This document shows, piece by piece, positions 5,863 through 13,861 of a stretch of DNA of 20,341 nt. The notes under the pieces are model-generated. The model worked only from the letters and a program-made list of their open reading frames with translations, made no database searches and was not told where the DNA came from. Both the position numbers and the translations under genes were made by a program. Position 1 is the stretch's first letter. Each line of letters starts with the position of its first letter. The stretch spans positions 29,508 through 49,848 of the forward strand of contig DBWZ01000017.1 in the NCBI GenBank assembly GCA_002309345.1, written 5' to 3'. Origin of the DNA: Pseudobutyrivibrio sp. UBA1225 (GTDB lineage: Bacteria; Bacillota; Clostridia; Lachnospirales; Lachnospiraceae).

Positions 5863-8253
5863 TTACTGCTCAAAGCTCTCGCTATATATTGTGTTGCCGT
5901 AGATATCTGTAAATACGTAGGCGCATACAAGCTTCTTATCCTCAATAACAAGGTTTGAAACCTGAATTTGATTCATCGGCTTTTTAACTGCCATCTTATC
6001 TCCAAGATAATAGGTATCCTCGTATTCCACCTTGTCGCCATTTACTGTGTAGTAGTCACAGATAAAGTCTATTACATCGCCTTGATTAAGCTCTGTGAGG
6101 TTCTTTGCGATTACTTCTACATCTTCACCGTCGTAGTTGTAGGTAGCACCTGCGATGTAGCCGTTTTCATTGTCAGAAGTAAATACAACAATCAAATCTG
6201 CCCGTTCATCGTTGAGCATAACTGGAATCTTACCTGTGATTGTGTAGTTATTCTCATCACCTGTTGTATCAAGATGATAGTAAGCAACTATCTGACCATC
6301 TATTGCAAGCCAGCTTCTATCGGTGGCCTGCATCAGATTTCCATCATCATCAAAGTCAAATATATTATCCTTTCCTAAGTCGATGTAGCCATCGCCATCC
6401 TTAACAAGCATGGTAAGCTCAAGATTTTGAACGTTGTCCCACTTATCCTCGTCAAGAGCGATTATATCGTCCCCTACATCGTTCTTAGTCCACTTGATAT
6501 CATCGGAATCGATGTTGTCCTTTGCAATGATTTCAGCAGCTGTATCAACATCAACACCATTTTCTAGGAACTTCTGTGATGAGCCTTGAGAAAGGAACAT
6601 ATTCAGAAGCTGAGCCACTGCATCAGCACTGCCCAAATCGTTATTTCCACCAGATGAGCCAAGGAGCATTCCCATAGGATTGGTGTTATTGTTTGTGGCC
6701 TGCTGACCGTAGTATTCTACTGATGCAAACTTTTGGATGCACGCACTATAGCTTTCATCCATACCGATTTCGCCGTAGGTGTTAACCATGTTGTCCACCT
6801 TGCTAGTCTGACGATATGGGAAATATATCGAAAGACCGTAGGCATTAATCATGTTAGATGAAGTATTGTTGTACTTAACTGCACCCTTCAAGGACTTAAC
6901 TAGCTCTTTGCTAGTATCTGTATCCATCTTGACTGCAAAGTCAATCAAATCGATTTGATCTATTCTGTTAGACTGGGCAAATTCTCGCGTACTTGAACGA
7001 GCATTTGAAACCGTCTTGTATTCCTTTTTATCGATAAGTCCAGAGGTTGCTGTAGCAAAGTTTTTTAAATCCTCTGGAACTGTTGCCGATAGCTCCGCCA
7101 AATCCACCACTGAAAGAGTAGTCTTCTGACCTGGACACTGCTTGCCACACTGAGCCACAAAATCGTCTACGATGGTCTTACCTATATCTAAGGTAGAAAC
7201 AGAAGGATTCTTGCTGAGATTAGTGAGCCAATTTGTGTAGTACCAGCCGATACCTGGCTCTGTTTCCTCCGATGCTATCATGTAGTCGCTATGAGCATCA
7301 AGCATAAGACCTGTCTCTACTGTTGCCATGAGACAGGCATCAAATCCTACAAAGTCGTACTTTAAACCGCCCTCTGTAAGCGCCTTATTAATCTCTCCAA
7401 GCTCCATTGAACCGGCATTTTTATGCTTTTCGTCGTAACCATAGCCTGTAACAGAACCACCGCCGTGATCCCAGAAAATCAAAGCATATCTATCTGCTGG
7501 ATAGTTTTGTCCGCCCCACTTAATAAAGCTGGAAAGCGTCTTTGGATCAGTCATCGGCAAATCGCCAATATTATCCTTCAACAAATTAAACTGACCGTTT
7601 TTAATCTGATATATCTGATTGGTACGATTGCTGATGGTATTGTTCTTCCATCCAGTACATCCACCCGTATATACGATAAGATTGATGTTGTCTGCAACGG
7701 TTGCGTTTAACATCTCCTGCAAATCCTTAGATGCCATAGCACCCCTAGATTCAAGGTCGGTACCGCACATATAAATGAGGATTGTCGTGGTATCGCTACC
7801 ATCCCCTTTTAACTTGGTGTATTTAGGCCTTGCAGATGAATCCACATTCGTATCTAATACACCGGTATTACTCTTACTGCTCCACTGGGCATTGCCGCCA
7901 CCAAAACCATTGGTACCGCCACCGCCGCCAAACAGCATTGAAGCCAAATCACCATAGCTTGTTTGCCCCGATGCCGGTGATGTTTGGGTTTGATTGGAAT
8001 CAGAATTTCCAAGACCTCCAAAGAGAGCTCCTCCACCGCCTAGCAATGCAATTATAAGTACAATAATGACCTTCAAGCCGCCGAAGCCTCCTCCACCGAA
8101 GCCTCCGCCGCCATAGCTTCTGTGAGAATCTCCGCTATGAGTGCCGTAGCCACCTCCATGGTGAGCGCTATGTCCTGAACCTACAGAACCACGTCTATTT
8201 ACAGAACCTGAACCTGTAACATGTCTCTTTCTGGATACTGGTCTATTTGCCAT
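5863..8253 (-). CDS. Membrane-anchored clostripain-related cysteine peptidase (C11)
   Basis: A 796-residue protein of the clostripain (C11) family, clan CD proteases that cut after basic residues. The N-terminal 58 residues are rich in Gly, Ser, His and Arg and probably cytoplasmic. A single hydrophobic helix follows (about 60-80), so the rest should lie outside the cell. A low-complexity Gly/Ser/Asn linker (about 81-140) leads to the catalytic domain: TILIYMCGTDLESRG (157-171), catalytic His263 in FWDHGGG and catalytic Cys307 in FDACLMA. The C-terminal third (about 560-796) is acidic and Asp-rich, with repeated DDD/DGD stretches. The start has GAGGGAG 5 bases upstream. It begins 17 bases after the chemoreceptor at 8271-9755, so the two are probably co-transcribed. 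The substrate is unknown. Activation by self-cleavage is known in some C11 enzymes but cannot be read here. Confidence 0.88.
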   Translation of the reverse strand: MANRPVSRKRHVTGSGSVNRRGSVGSGHSAHHGGGYGTHSGDSHRSYGGGGFGGGGFGGLKVIIVLIIALLGGGGALFGGLGNSDSNQTQTSPASGQTSYGDLASMLFGGGGGTNGFGGGNAQWSSKSNTGVLDTNVDSSARPKYTKLKGDGSDTTTILIYMCGTDLESRGAMASKDLQEMLNATVADNINLIVYTGGCTGWKNNTISNRTNQIYQIKNGQFNLLKDNIGDLPMTDPKTLSSFIKWGGQNYPADRYALIFWDHGGGSVTGYGYDEKHKNAGSMELGEINKALTEGGLKYDFVGFDACLMATVETGLMLDAHSDYMIASEETEPGIGWYYTNWLTNLSKNPSVSTLDIGKTIVDDFVAQCGKQCPGQKTTLSVVDLAELSATVPEDLKNFATATSGLIDKKEYKTVSNARSSTREFAQSNRIDQIDLIDFAVKMDTDTSKELVKSLKGAVKYNNTSSNMINAYGLSIYFPYRQTSKVDNMVNTYGEIGMDESYSACIQKFASVEYYGQQATNNNTNPMGMLLGSSGGNNDLGSADAVAQLLNMFLSQGSSQKFLENGVDVDTAAEIIAKDNIDSDDIKWTKNDVGDDIIALDEDKWDNVQNLELTMLVKDGDGYIDLGKDNIFDFDDDGNLMQATDRSWLAIDGQIVAYYHLDTTGDENNYTITGKIPVMLNDERADLIVVFTSDNENGYIAGATYNYDGEDVEVIAKNLTELNQGDVIDFICDYYTVNGDKVEYEDTYYLGDKMAVKKPMNQIQVSNLVIEDKKLVCAYVFTDIYGNTIYSESFEQ

Positions 8254-8270
8254 TTATCTCCCTCGTTTTA

Positions 8271-9755
8271 TTAAAGTGCCATTTGTTCCATCTTCTTAGA
8301 AATATTACTGATTACCTCTAATGCATCATTCATATCCTTTAATGCATCCATTGCATCATCACTCACTGCGCCTACTGTGTCTGCAGCCGCTGCAACTTCC
8401 TCAGATGTAGCAGATAGATTTGTGATATTATCCATAATCTGAGAGTTGGCTTTGATAACCTCATCAACGGATGTTTTGACCTGAACAACTCCGCCTCGAA
8501 GCTCGTCTGTACCTTCTTTGATTGCATCAAGCTTTGTGCCTGTTTCTACAATCAGTTCGTTCTGCTTGCTCGCATACTCAGCCGATCTAGACATGGCATC
8601 TGATGCTGAACGAGCGTCTGAAGTTAGTCTCTCGATAATTTTTGAAATTTCTTCTGTAGCCTCACGAGTGCTTTCAGACAGGGCTCTGATTTCGTCAGCT
8701 ACAACCGCAAAACCTTTACCTGCTTCACCAGCTCTGGCAGCCTCTATTGAAGCATTAAGGGCAAGCAAGTTTGTCTGACTTGAAATACCAAGAATTGTCT
8801 CTGTGATAGCTTGAACATCTTGGATACTATCATTAAGGGCCTGAGTAGTCTGACTGGTTTCGATATTAATATTTGCCACTACCTCAGCCTGACTCTTAAG
8901 CTGATTAATCAAATTGACACCTTCATTAACGGAAGTCTCAACCTGGCTTGAAACATCATCAATTGAGTTTGCCTCTCCTCCAACAGCCTGAATACTTTCC
9001 TGAATAACAGATGTCTTACTTGTCTGGTTTTCGATTGCCTCAGCTGTATTTTTAGTTCCCTCTACGATTTCAGCAACAGATGTGCTTGCAGCATCCATCG
9101 CTTCATTTAATCTGGTTGATACCGCATTGGCGTCGTTAAACTTTTGATTAAGCTGCTCTGCCAAATCAACGATTGTAGCTGAAGTCTCCTTAATGCTAGA
9201 GGCGCTATCTTCTATAGCACCAAGAACCTCTCCAGTCTGTCGACGCTGCTGTCTACAAACAAAGTAAGCACTTGTACATGCAATTGCTGAAAATACTACT
9301 TGAGTGATTAATTCGTAAATCGTAAGCTTGCCAGACTGAATTTGCTGAATTCCTGCTGTAATCAAGCCAAAGTTTGCTATTATGCATCCAATCCTAACCG
9401 TTCCAGCCTCGCCGTATATTAGTACAATCATGATGATTGAATACATGAATATGTACATGTGTGAATCAATTGGAACATAGATATAAAGAAAATAAAGCGC
9501 CACCATTGGTAAAGTCACAACATATTTATATTTGTGCTCTTTGCCAAGTATTATATAGAAAATATGAAATGCGATGGCACTTATTACAGATAATACTAAT
9601 CTAATGATATTTAAAACACTTGGCCCTGTTCTTCCAAGAGCATTTATACAAAGAAATATTAATGCACATACTGTGATTGTGCCGCAAATTCTTGCAAGTC
9701 GATTTCTTTCAAGCATCTGCTTGGTTTCGATATTAATGTTATTATCCGCACCCAT
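8271..9755 (-). CDS. Methyl-accepting chemotaxis protein with six-helix membrane domain
   Basis: A 494-residue chemoreceptor without an extracellular sensor or HAMP. Residues 20-168 hold about six hydrophobic segments with very short loops, ending in the basic stop-transfer RQQRRQ (168-173). The rest is the coiled-coil signalling domain, with tip SSQTNLLALNASIEAARAG (325-343) and VVADEIRAL after it. The N-terminus carries ERNRLA (16-21), matched by ERNKLA in the paralogue at 13862-15337. Signals would have to be sensed in or at the membrane (small diffusible molecule, membrane state or partner protein). GGAGGG eight bases upstream supports the ATG. It is followed 17 bases later by the C11 peptidase gene in the same operon. 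Confidence 0.9.
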   Translation of the reverse strand: MGADNNINIETKQMLERNRLARICGTITVCALIFLCINALGRTGPSVLNIIRLVLSVISAIAFHIFYIILGKEHKYKYVVTLPMVALYFLYIYVPIDSHMYIFMYSIIMIVLIYGEAGTVRIGCIIANFGLITAGIQQIQSGKLTIYELITQVVFSAIACTSAYFVCRQQRRQTGEVLGAIEDSASSIKETSATIVDLAEQLNQKFNDANAVSTRLNEAMDAASTSVAEIVEGTKNTAEAIENQTSKTSVIQESIQAVGGEANSIDDVSSQVETSVNEGVNLINQLKSQAEVVANINIETSQTTQALNDSIQDVQAITETILGISSQTNLLALNASIEAARAGEAGKGFAVVADEIRALSESTREATEEISKIIERLTSDARSASDAMSRSAEYASKQNELIVETGTKLDAIKEGTDELRGGVVQVKTSVDEVIKANSQIMDNITNLSATSEEVAAAADTVGAVSDDAMDALKDMNDALEVISNISKKMEQMAL

Positions 9756-9928
9756 TTAAAAGCCCTCCAAATTCTTTAAATTCAGATTATAATTATATAC
9801 TCCTATTAAGAAATGCTAGTAGTATAAGTATACCAAGTTTTCTGTAAAAAGTGCGCAAGTTAGCAGAAATTTCAAAAATTTTTCATTTTAGCACTCGTAT
9901 TTTTAGAATTAGAGTCTCTCGTTTATAT

Positions 9929-11023
9929 CTACTCCATCATAACCTTAACATATGGTTCTTTCTTATCTCTCATAAGCTCATAGCCATCCATAATATGCTC
10001 TAAATCAAAGCGCTGAGTAATCAGACTCTCTGGATGGATTGCTCCTGCATGGAGCCTGTCAAGCACGTAGTGCCAATCATCCGACGGTTCATGGGTAAAT
10101 GACGAATTCCACGTTCCAACGAGGGTCACCTGATTGCGAAGGATTTTCCAATAAATCTGTCTGTCAAGATTCATGTCTCCATATGGATTTCCTATCAAAC
10201 ATACCCGGCCCCCAGGAGTAACACTACCTGCAGCGACATTGTAGCTTTCTGCCTTGCCGATGCATTCAAAGAATACATCTACTCCCTCGCCATCTGTCTT
10301 ATCCTGTAGCCACTGTATTTCGTCTTCCTTGTAGCCATCGCAATAGCAGTCTGCTGGTATACCAAGCTCCGAAACCTTTTGCTTTTGGTATTCCTTGTTA
10401 CCGATAGCATATACGGTTTTAATACCTAAGTCCTTTAAGAACATCGTCACTAAGAGACCTATTGCCCCAAGCCCCATCACTGCAACAGTCTTGTCCTTAA
10501 GATAAGACGCATGTGTCTTTAAAGGTGATTCTTTGTCGCCTGATTCAGTCAAACCAAAGCCCTGGCGAATCGCATGAACCGCCACAGCCATAGGCTCCAT
10601 CATTGCAGCCTGATCTAAAGTTACAGTGTTTGGAAGCTCTATCACATTCCACTCTGGAACCACAGCATACTCCGCAAAGCCTCCATCTCGGCGACTGCCA
10701 AGATATGAGTAGTCCTTGCACATCTCAAACTTTTTATTCTTGCAGCAAGAACACTTCATGCAAGGAATAAGTGGAAATACACCAACGGACTTGCCTATCC
10801 ATGAGTTATCCACATCAGGGCCAACTGCTTCCACAGTTCCTGCGAATTCATGCCCTACAATAAGAGGCATATTGTGCGCGCCATCGCGGTAGGCTCTTGG
10901 AATATCTGAGCCACACACTCCACAGGCTCCCACCTTTACTAATACCTCTTTTGAACCAGCGGACGGTTTTTCAACTTCTTCTACACTAATGTTTTCTACA
11001 TCTTTTAAAATTAATGCTTTCAT
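9929..11023 (-). CDS. Zinc-dependent alcohol/polyol dehydrogenase (TarJ/GatD-like)
   Basis: A 364-residue medium-chain dehydrogenase. Catalytic zinc ligands are visible as C37 (ACGVCGSD), H58-E59 (GHEF) and E143. The structural zinc lobe is C88, C91, C93 or C94, and C102. The NAD(P) site is GLGAIGL (184-190). The family covers sorbitol, galactitol-1-phosphate and threonine dehydrogenases and the ribulose-5-phosphate reductase TarJ. Its position right after a TarI-like cytidylyltransferase argues for reducing a pentulose phosphate to a pentitol phosphate; this is inferred from context. It is slightly longer than TarJ, with a small charged insertion at about 158-176. The ribosome site is distant (GGAGAG, 13 bases before the ATG), 45 bases after the upstream gene. 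Last gene of its run; no clear terminator follows. Confidence 0.85.
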   Translation of the reverse strand: MKALILKDVENISVEEVEKPSAGSKEVLVKVGACGVCGSDIPRAYRDGAHNMPLIVGHEFAGTVEAVGPDVDNSWIGKSVGVFPLIPCMKCSCCKNKKFEMCKDYSYLGSRRDGGFAEYAVVPEWNVIELPNTVTLDQAAMMEPMAVAVHAIRQGFGLTESGDKESPLKTHASYLKDKTVAVMGLGAIGLLVTMFLKDLGIKTVYAIGNKEYQKQKVSELGIPADCYCDGYKEDEIQWLQDKTDGEGVDVFFECIGKAESYNVAAGSVTPGGRVCLIGNPYGDMNLDRQIYWKILRNQVTLVGTWNSSFTHEPSDDWHYVLDRLHAGAIHPESLITQRFDLEHIMDGYELMRDKKEPYVKVMME

Positions 11024-11068
11024 TTTTCTTAAACTTCTCTCCGATTTTTCTAAAACTCTCTATTATTT

Positions 11069-11770
11069 TTAACTTCTCTTGCCCACGATTTCGCTGAATC
11101 TCTCTAAATCAGCCTGCGTGGTTATCTTAAAGTTGTTTTCATCTCCAGGAATCAAGTAAATTTTCATTCCTGCCATGATTGCCGGCTCCGTTGAGCCTTT
11201 AATCTTTTCTATCTGACCAGAGTCGGCAAGACTCTTGTTTGCCTCATAGTATTTACCAAAAATAAAAGTCTCCGGTGCTTGTCCAGCAAAAATCTCTTCT
11301 CGATTTAGAAGGGAATCTACTTGGGTTCCGCTCTTGCTCATATACACCGTGTCCTTCATAGGAAGCACTGGAAGCACCCCATCATAGCCTGCAATAACAG
11401 CAAAGCTATCTTCTATTATGGTATCTGTCAAAAGTGGTCTTGCGGCGTCGTGGATAAAAATCAAATCATCATCTGATGCTATATCCTTTAAATCAGTCAG
11501 CGCATTGAAAATAGAAAGCTGTCTGGTGGTGCCTGGGATAGAATATCCAACAACCTTTTTCGCCACCTCGTATTCCTTGGTCCACTCTTCCACCTGTGCC
11601 ATCCAATCCTCGGCAGCAACAATCTGAATCTTGTCAATTTGACTGTTGTTGTTTAACACCTCTAGGCAATAGATTATCAAAGGCTTTTGCTGCACAGGGA
11701 CAAATGCCTTTGGTATGTCCGCCCCTAATCTAGCGCCTATTCCGCCAGCAAGTACAATGGCAATATTCAT
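11069..11770 (-). CDS. CDP-polyol synthase, IspD/TarI family cytidylyltransferase
   Basis: A 233-residue nucleotidyltransferase that would use CTP to activate a polyol phosphate. Motifs: AGGIGARLG (8-16) with P20-K21 for CTP binding, TRQLS (82-86), HDAARP (107-112), KDTV (139-142), GQAPE (163-167) and a C-terminal GDENNFKITT (209-218). The family includes IspD (methylerythritol phosphate, isoprenoids) and TarI (ribitol-5-phosphate, teichoic acids). The neighbours (epimerase, dehydrogenase, glycerophosphotransferase-like protein) favour the TarI role; a housekeeping ispD would not be expected in such company. GGTGAG lies 3 bases before the ATG. It starts 40 bases after the epimerase gene. Confidence 0.85.
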   Translation of the reverse strand: MNIAIVLAGGIGARLGADIPKAFVPVQQKPLIIYCLEVLNNNSQIDKIQIVAAEDWMAQVEEWTKEYEVAKKVVGYSIPGTTRQLSIFNALTDLKDIASDDDLIFIHDAARPLLTDTIIEDSFAVIAGYDGVLPVLPMKDTVYMSKSGTQVDSLLNREEIFAGQAPETFIFGKYYEANKSLADSGQIEKIKGSTEPAIMAGMKIYLIPGDENNFKITTQADLERFSEIVGKRS

Positions 11771-11810
11771 ATTCTCACCTTCTTCCTTTATTACGTAAAA
11801 ACGAATTGCC

Positions 11811-12470
11811 CTATAATTTCATCTCACGAATGTCGCTAATAATATCTGCGTAGGCGCGTCCTCGTCCAAACAAAAGCGTAGTACCTAGCACGAATCCATC
11901 CACCCCCATAGGCGCATAGGTCAAAATCTTGTCTGCAGAGCAAGCTCCATCCCAATACAGCTTAAAGTTCATTTCATCCTTGAGCTTTAGAAGCTTTTCT
12001 ATCTTTTGGCCAACGTAAGGCAAGTACATCTGTCCTGCGTTGCCGGGATTTACCGACATTACCAGCACCTTATCAACAATCTGCAGCATCTCCATAATTG
12101 TCTCAACACTGGTGCCAGGATTGATAGCAATCCCCGGAATCATATCTGCATCGATAATCTTTTTGAGTGTTGTAGAAGGATGATACTCTGCCTCTGGATG
12201 AATATAAATAGTATCGCCTTTACGAAGATTACCGATAAATACCTCGATTGTGTTATTTGGATGCTCAACCATCAAATGCACATCTAGCGGCTTGAAGGTA
12301 GACTTGGCAATATATCTCAAGTCGTTTAAAGACATAGCATAGTTTGGCACGTAGCGACCATCCATGATATCTATGTGAAATGAATCTATATTGGCATCCT
12401 CTAGCTCAGTTACCTCCCTTGCTAAATGTCCAAAATTTGCGCACATCATTGAAGCATTTAATTCAATCAT
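11811..12470 (-). CDS. Divergent ribulose-phosphate 3-epimerase family protein
   Basis: A 219-residue TIM-barrel protein of the epimerase that interconverts ribulose and xylulose 5-phosphates. Metal and catalytic residues are kept: S7, H32 and D34 (FHIDIMDG), H65 (DVHLM) and D174. Several family signatures are altered: the phosphate loop reads NPGNAGQ (141-147) where NPGFGGQ is standard, the catalytic strand reads WDGA (173-176) where VDGG is usual, and the C-terminal phosphate loop reads LGTTLLFG instead of a AGSAIF-like sequence. It is therefore unlikely to be the housekeeping Rpe and may act on a related pentulose or hexulose phosphate to feed the dehydrogenase and cytidylyltransferase beside it. 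AAGGGGAG precedes the ATG by 4 bases; 18 bases separate it from the gene upstream. Confidence 0.82.
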   Translation of the reverse strand: MIELNASMMCANFGHLAREVTELEDANIDSFHIDIMDGRYVPNYAMSLNDLRYIAKSTFKPLDVHLMVEHPNNTIEVFIGNLRKGDTIYIHPEAEYHPSTTLKKIIDADMIPGIAINPGTSVETIMEMLQIVDKVLVMSVNPGNAGQMYLPYVGQKIEKLLKLKDEMNFKLYWDGACSADKILTYAPMGVDGFVLGTTLLFGRGRAYADIISDIREMKL

Positions 12471-12488
12471 TTAACTCCCCTTTCTAGT

Positions 12489-13844
12489 CTATATCGCATT
12501 TAAAACGTCTGGGTTTTGAATCATAATCGGTTTTTCGAGCTTTTCATAAAGCTGAACAATACTGCTTTGGTCACCGTAGTAAGCATCGCTGATAATAATC
12601 GACCTGTCCATATCCGCTGTATCATCATAGATGCCCCAGCCCTCGGCCTTGTACTTTTCAACGATGGATTTGTAGCGCTCCGCTAGCTCTGGCATCATGC
12701 TTTCCAGGGTTGAAATCATAAGGGGATGTGGTCGCCAAAGCAGCGCCACATCATCCTTATTTTCTTTGAATATCTTAAGGACATCTTCTATTTTTTCAAC
12801 CATCTTGTCCTCGGCATTTAGCATTGGGACAACGCCGATGTTGTAAAAAACTATCTTTTTATGGGTTCCATCTGGCTTTTCGATTATCTTGAGCCAATCC
12901 TTTGGAATCTCTATATCCTGATCCTTCATAGCAAGAATCTTTTCGAATTTTGGTGAGCCGGTGCCCTTGATTTTGTTTTCCCACACAGGTCGCGATTCCT
13001 CGCCAAAATGCCCTACCAAAGCTCTGACATACACCTCTTTCATAGCCTCAGATTGGACGATTACCTCGTCCGCATTAACCACACCCTTGGTGAGGGCGAA
13101 ATGCTTGTTGTTTTCTACAACATCAGGATCGTCTAGATTTGGCTCCGCCAGCACGAAGTATGGGATATATATAAGCTTGTCAGTGTATTTCTTTAGGTTT
13201 TCACTGTAAAAGAAGGGATGGACACTAGTGACAAAATTCAAATCGTCATATGGATTATGGATATATATTTCATCAGGCCTTGCTGCCTCAAAATCAAACT
13301 CCTCATATGACACCACCGGCACACTTTCCGGATACTGGTCGCCCTCGTAGATTACTTCCTTTACAGAACCATCTGGATTCTTTTCAAAATATGGAATCGG
13401 AATAACGTATGCATCAGTATTAAGCTCTGCTTTCTTCCTCTCCCAAACCGTCTCCAAGGAATCCCACATACTAGCCTTATAAGGCAAGAACACAACCACC
13501 TTGTTAATTACAATATCCTTGGCAGCGCTTGCCGCAATACGATCAACTGTCTTTTCCAAGGAAACCTTTGCCACCTCTGGTGCCAAGCCATCTTCCCCAA
13601 GAATTCCTTCGTTGACCTGATAGATTACTTCGCAAAACTCTTCTAAAACTGAAACTGTGGCATGCCCCAAGCCCTCTTCCTTTTCAATAAACTCTCCAAG
13701 CTCTATCGCCTTTTGCTGACAGGTTTGAAGATATTCGTTTGCTTTTGCAAGATTGCCCTCGGATAGCTCTGCAAAAACACCCTCGGCTATCTTCTTGAAA
13801 AGAGCTATGTAGTTTTCCACCTGTTTGAATTTGAACCTTCTCAT
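12489..13844 (-). CDS. CDP-glycerol glycerophosphotransferase-like GT-B protein
   Basis: A 451-residue cytoplasmic protein without membrane helices. Residues 1-110 are helical and charged. From about 113 two Rossmann-like halves follow, with VVVFLPYKASMWDS (116-129), HNPYDD (196-201), YIPYFVL (226-232), GSPKFEKI (296-303), LLWRPHP (368-374) and a C-terminal DAYYGDQSSIVQLYEK (420-435). The last three resemble the G-x-P-R, R-x-H-P and D-Y-S-S motifs of the CDP-glycerol/CDP-ribitol polyol-phosphate transferases (TagB/TagF/TarL type). I infer that it transfers the polyol phosphate made by the next three genes. The family seems uncharacterised, so a different GT-B activity is possible. It starts 17 bases after the chemoreceptor at 13862 with a modest site (AGGCGGG). 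Confidence 0.62.
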   Translation of the reverse strand: MRRFKFKQVENYIALFKKIAEGVFAELSEGNLAKANEYLQTCQQKAIELGEFIEKEEGLGHATVSVLEEFCEVIYQVNEGILGEDGLAPEVAKVSLEKTVDRIAASAAKDIVINKVVVFLPYKASMWDSLETVWERKKAELNTDAYVIPIPYFEKNPDGSVKEVIYEGDQYPESVPVVSYEEFDFEAARPDEIYIHNPYDDLNFVTSVHPFFYSENLKKYTDKLIYIPYFVLAEPNLDDPDVVENNKHFALTKGVVNADEVIVQSEAMKEVYVRALVGHFGEESRPVWENKIKGTGSPKFEKILAMKDQDIEIPKDWLKIIEKPDGTHKKIVFYNIGVVPMLNAEDKMVEKIEDVLKIFKENKDDVALLWRPHPLMISTLESMMPELAERYKSIVEKYKAEGWGIYDDTADMDRSIIISDAYYGDQSSIVQLYEKLEKPIMIQNPDVLNAI

Positions 13845-13861
13845 TATTCCCGCCTGTTATG

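Noticed and set aside
9841..9928. Terminator after the zinc dehydrogenase gene
   Set aside because: Only AGTGC/GCACT around a long AT-rich loop before T5; too weak to call.
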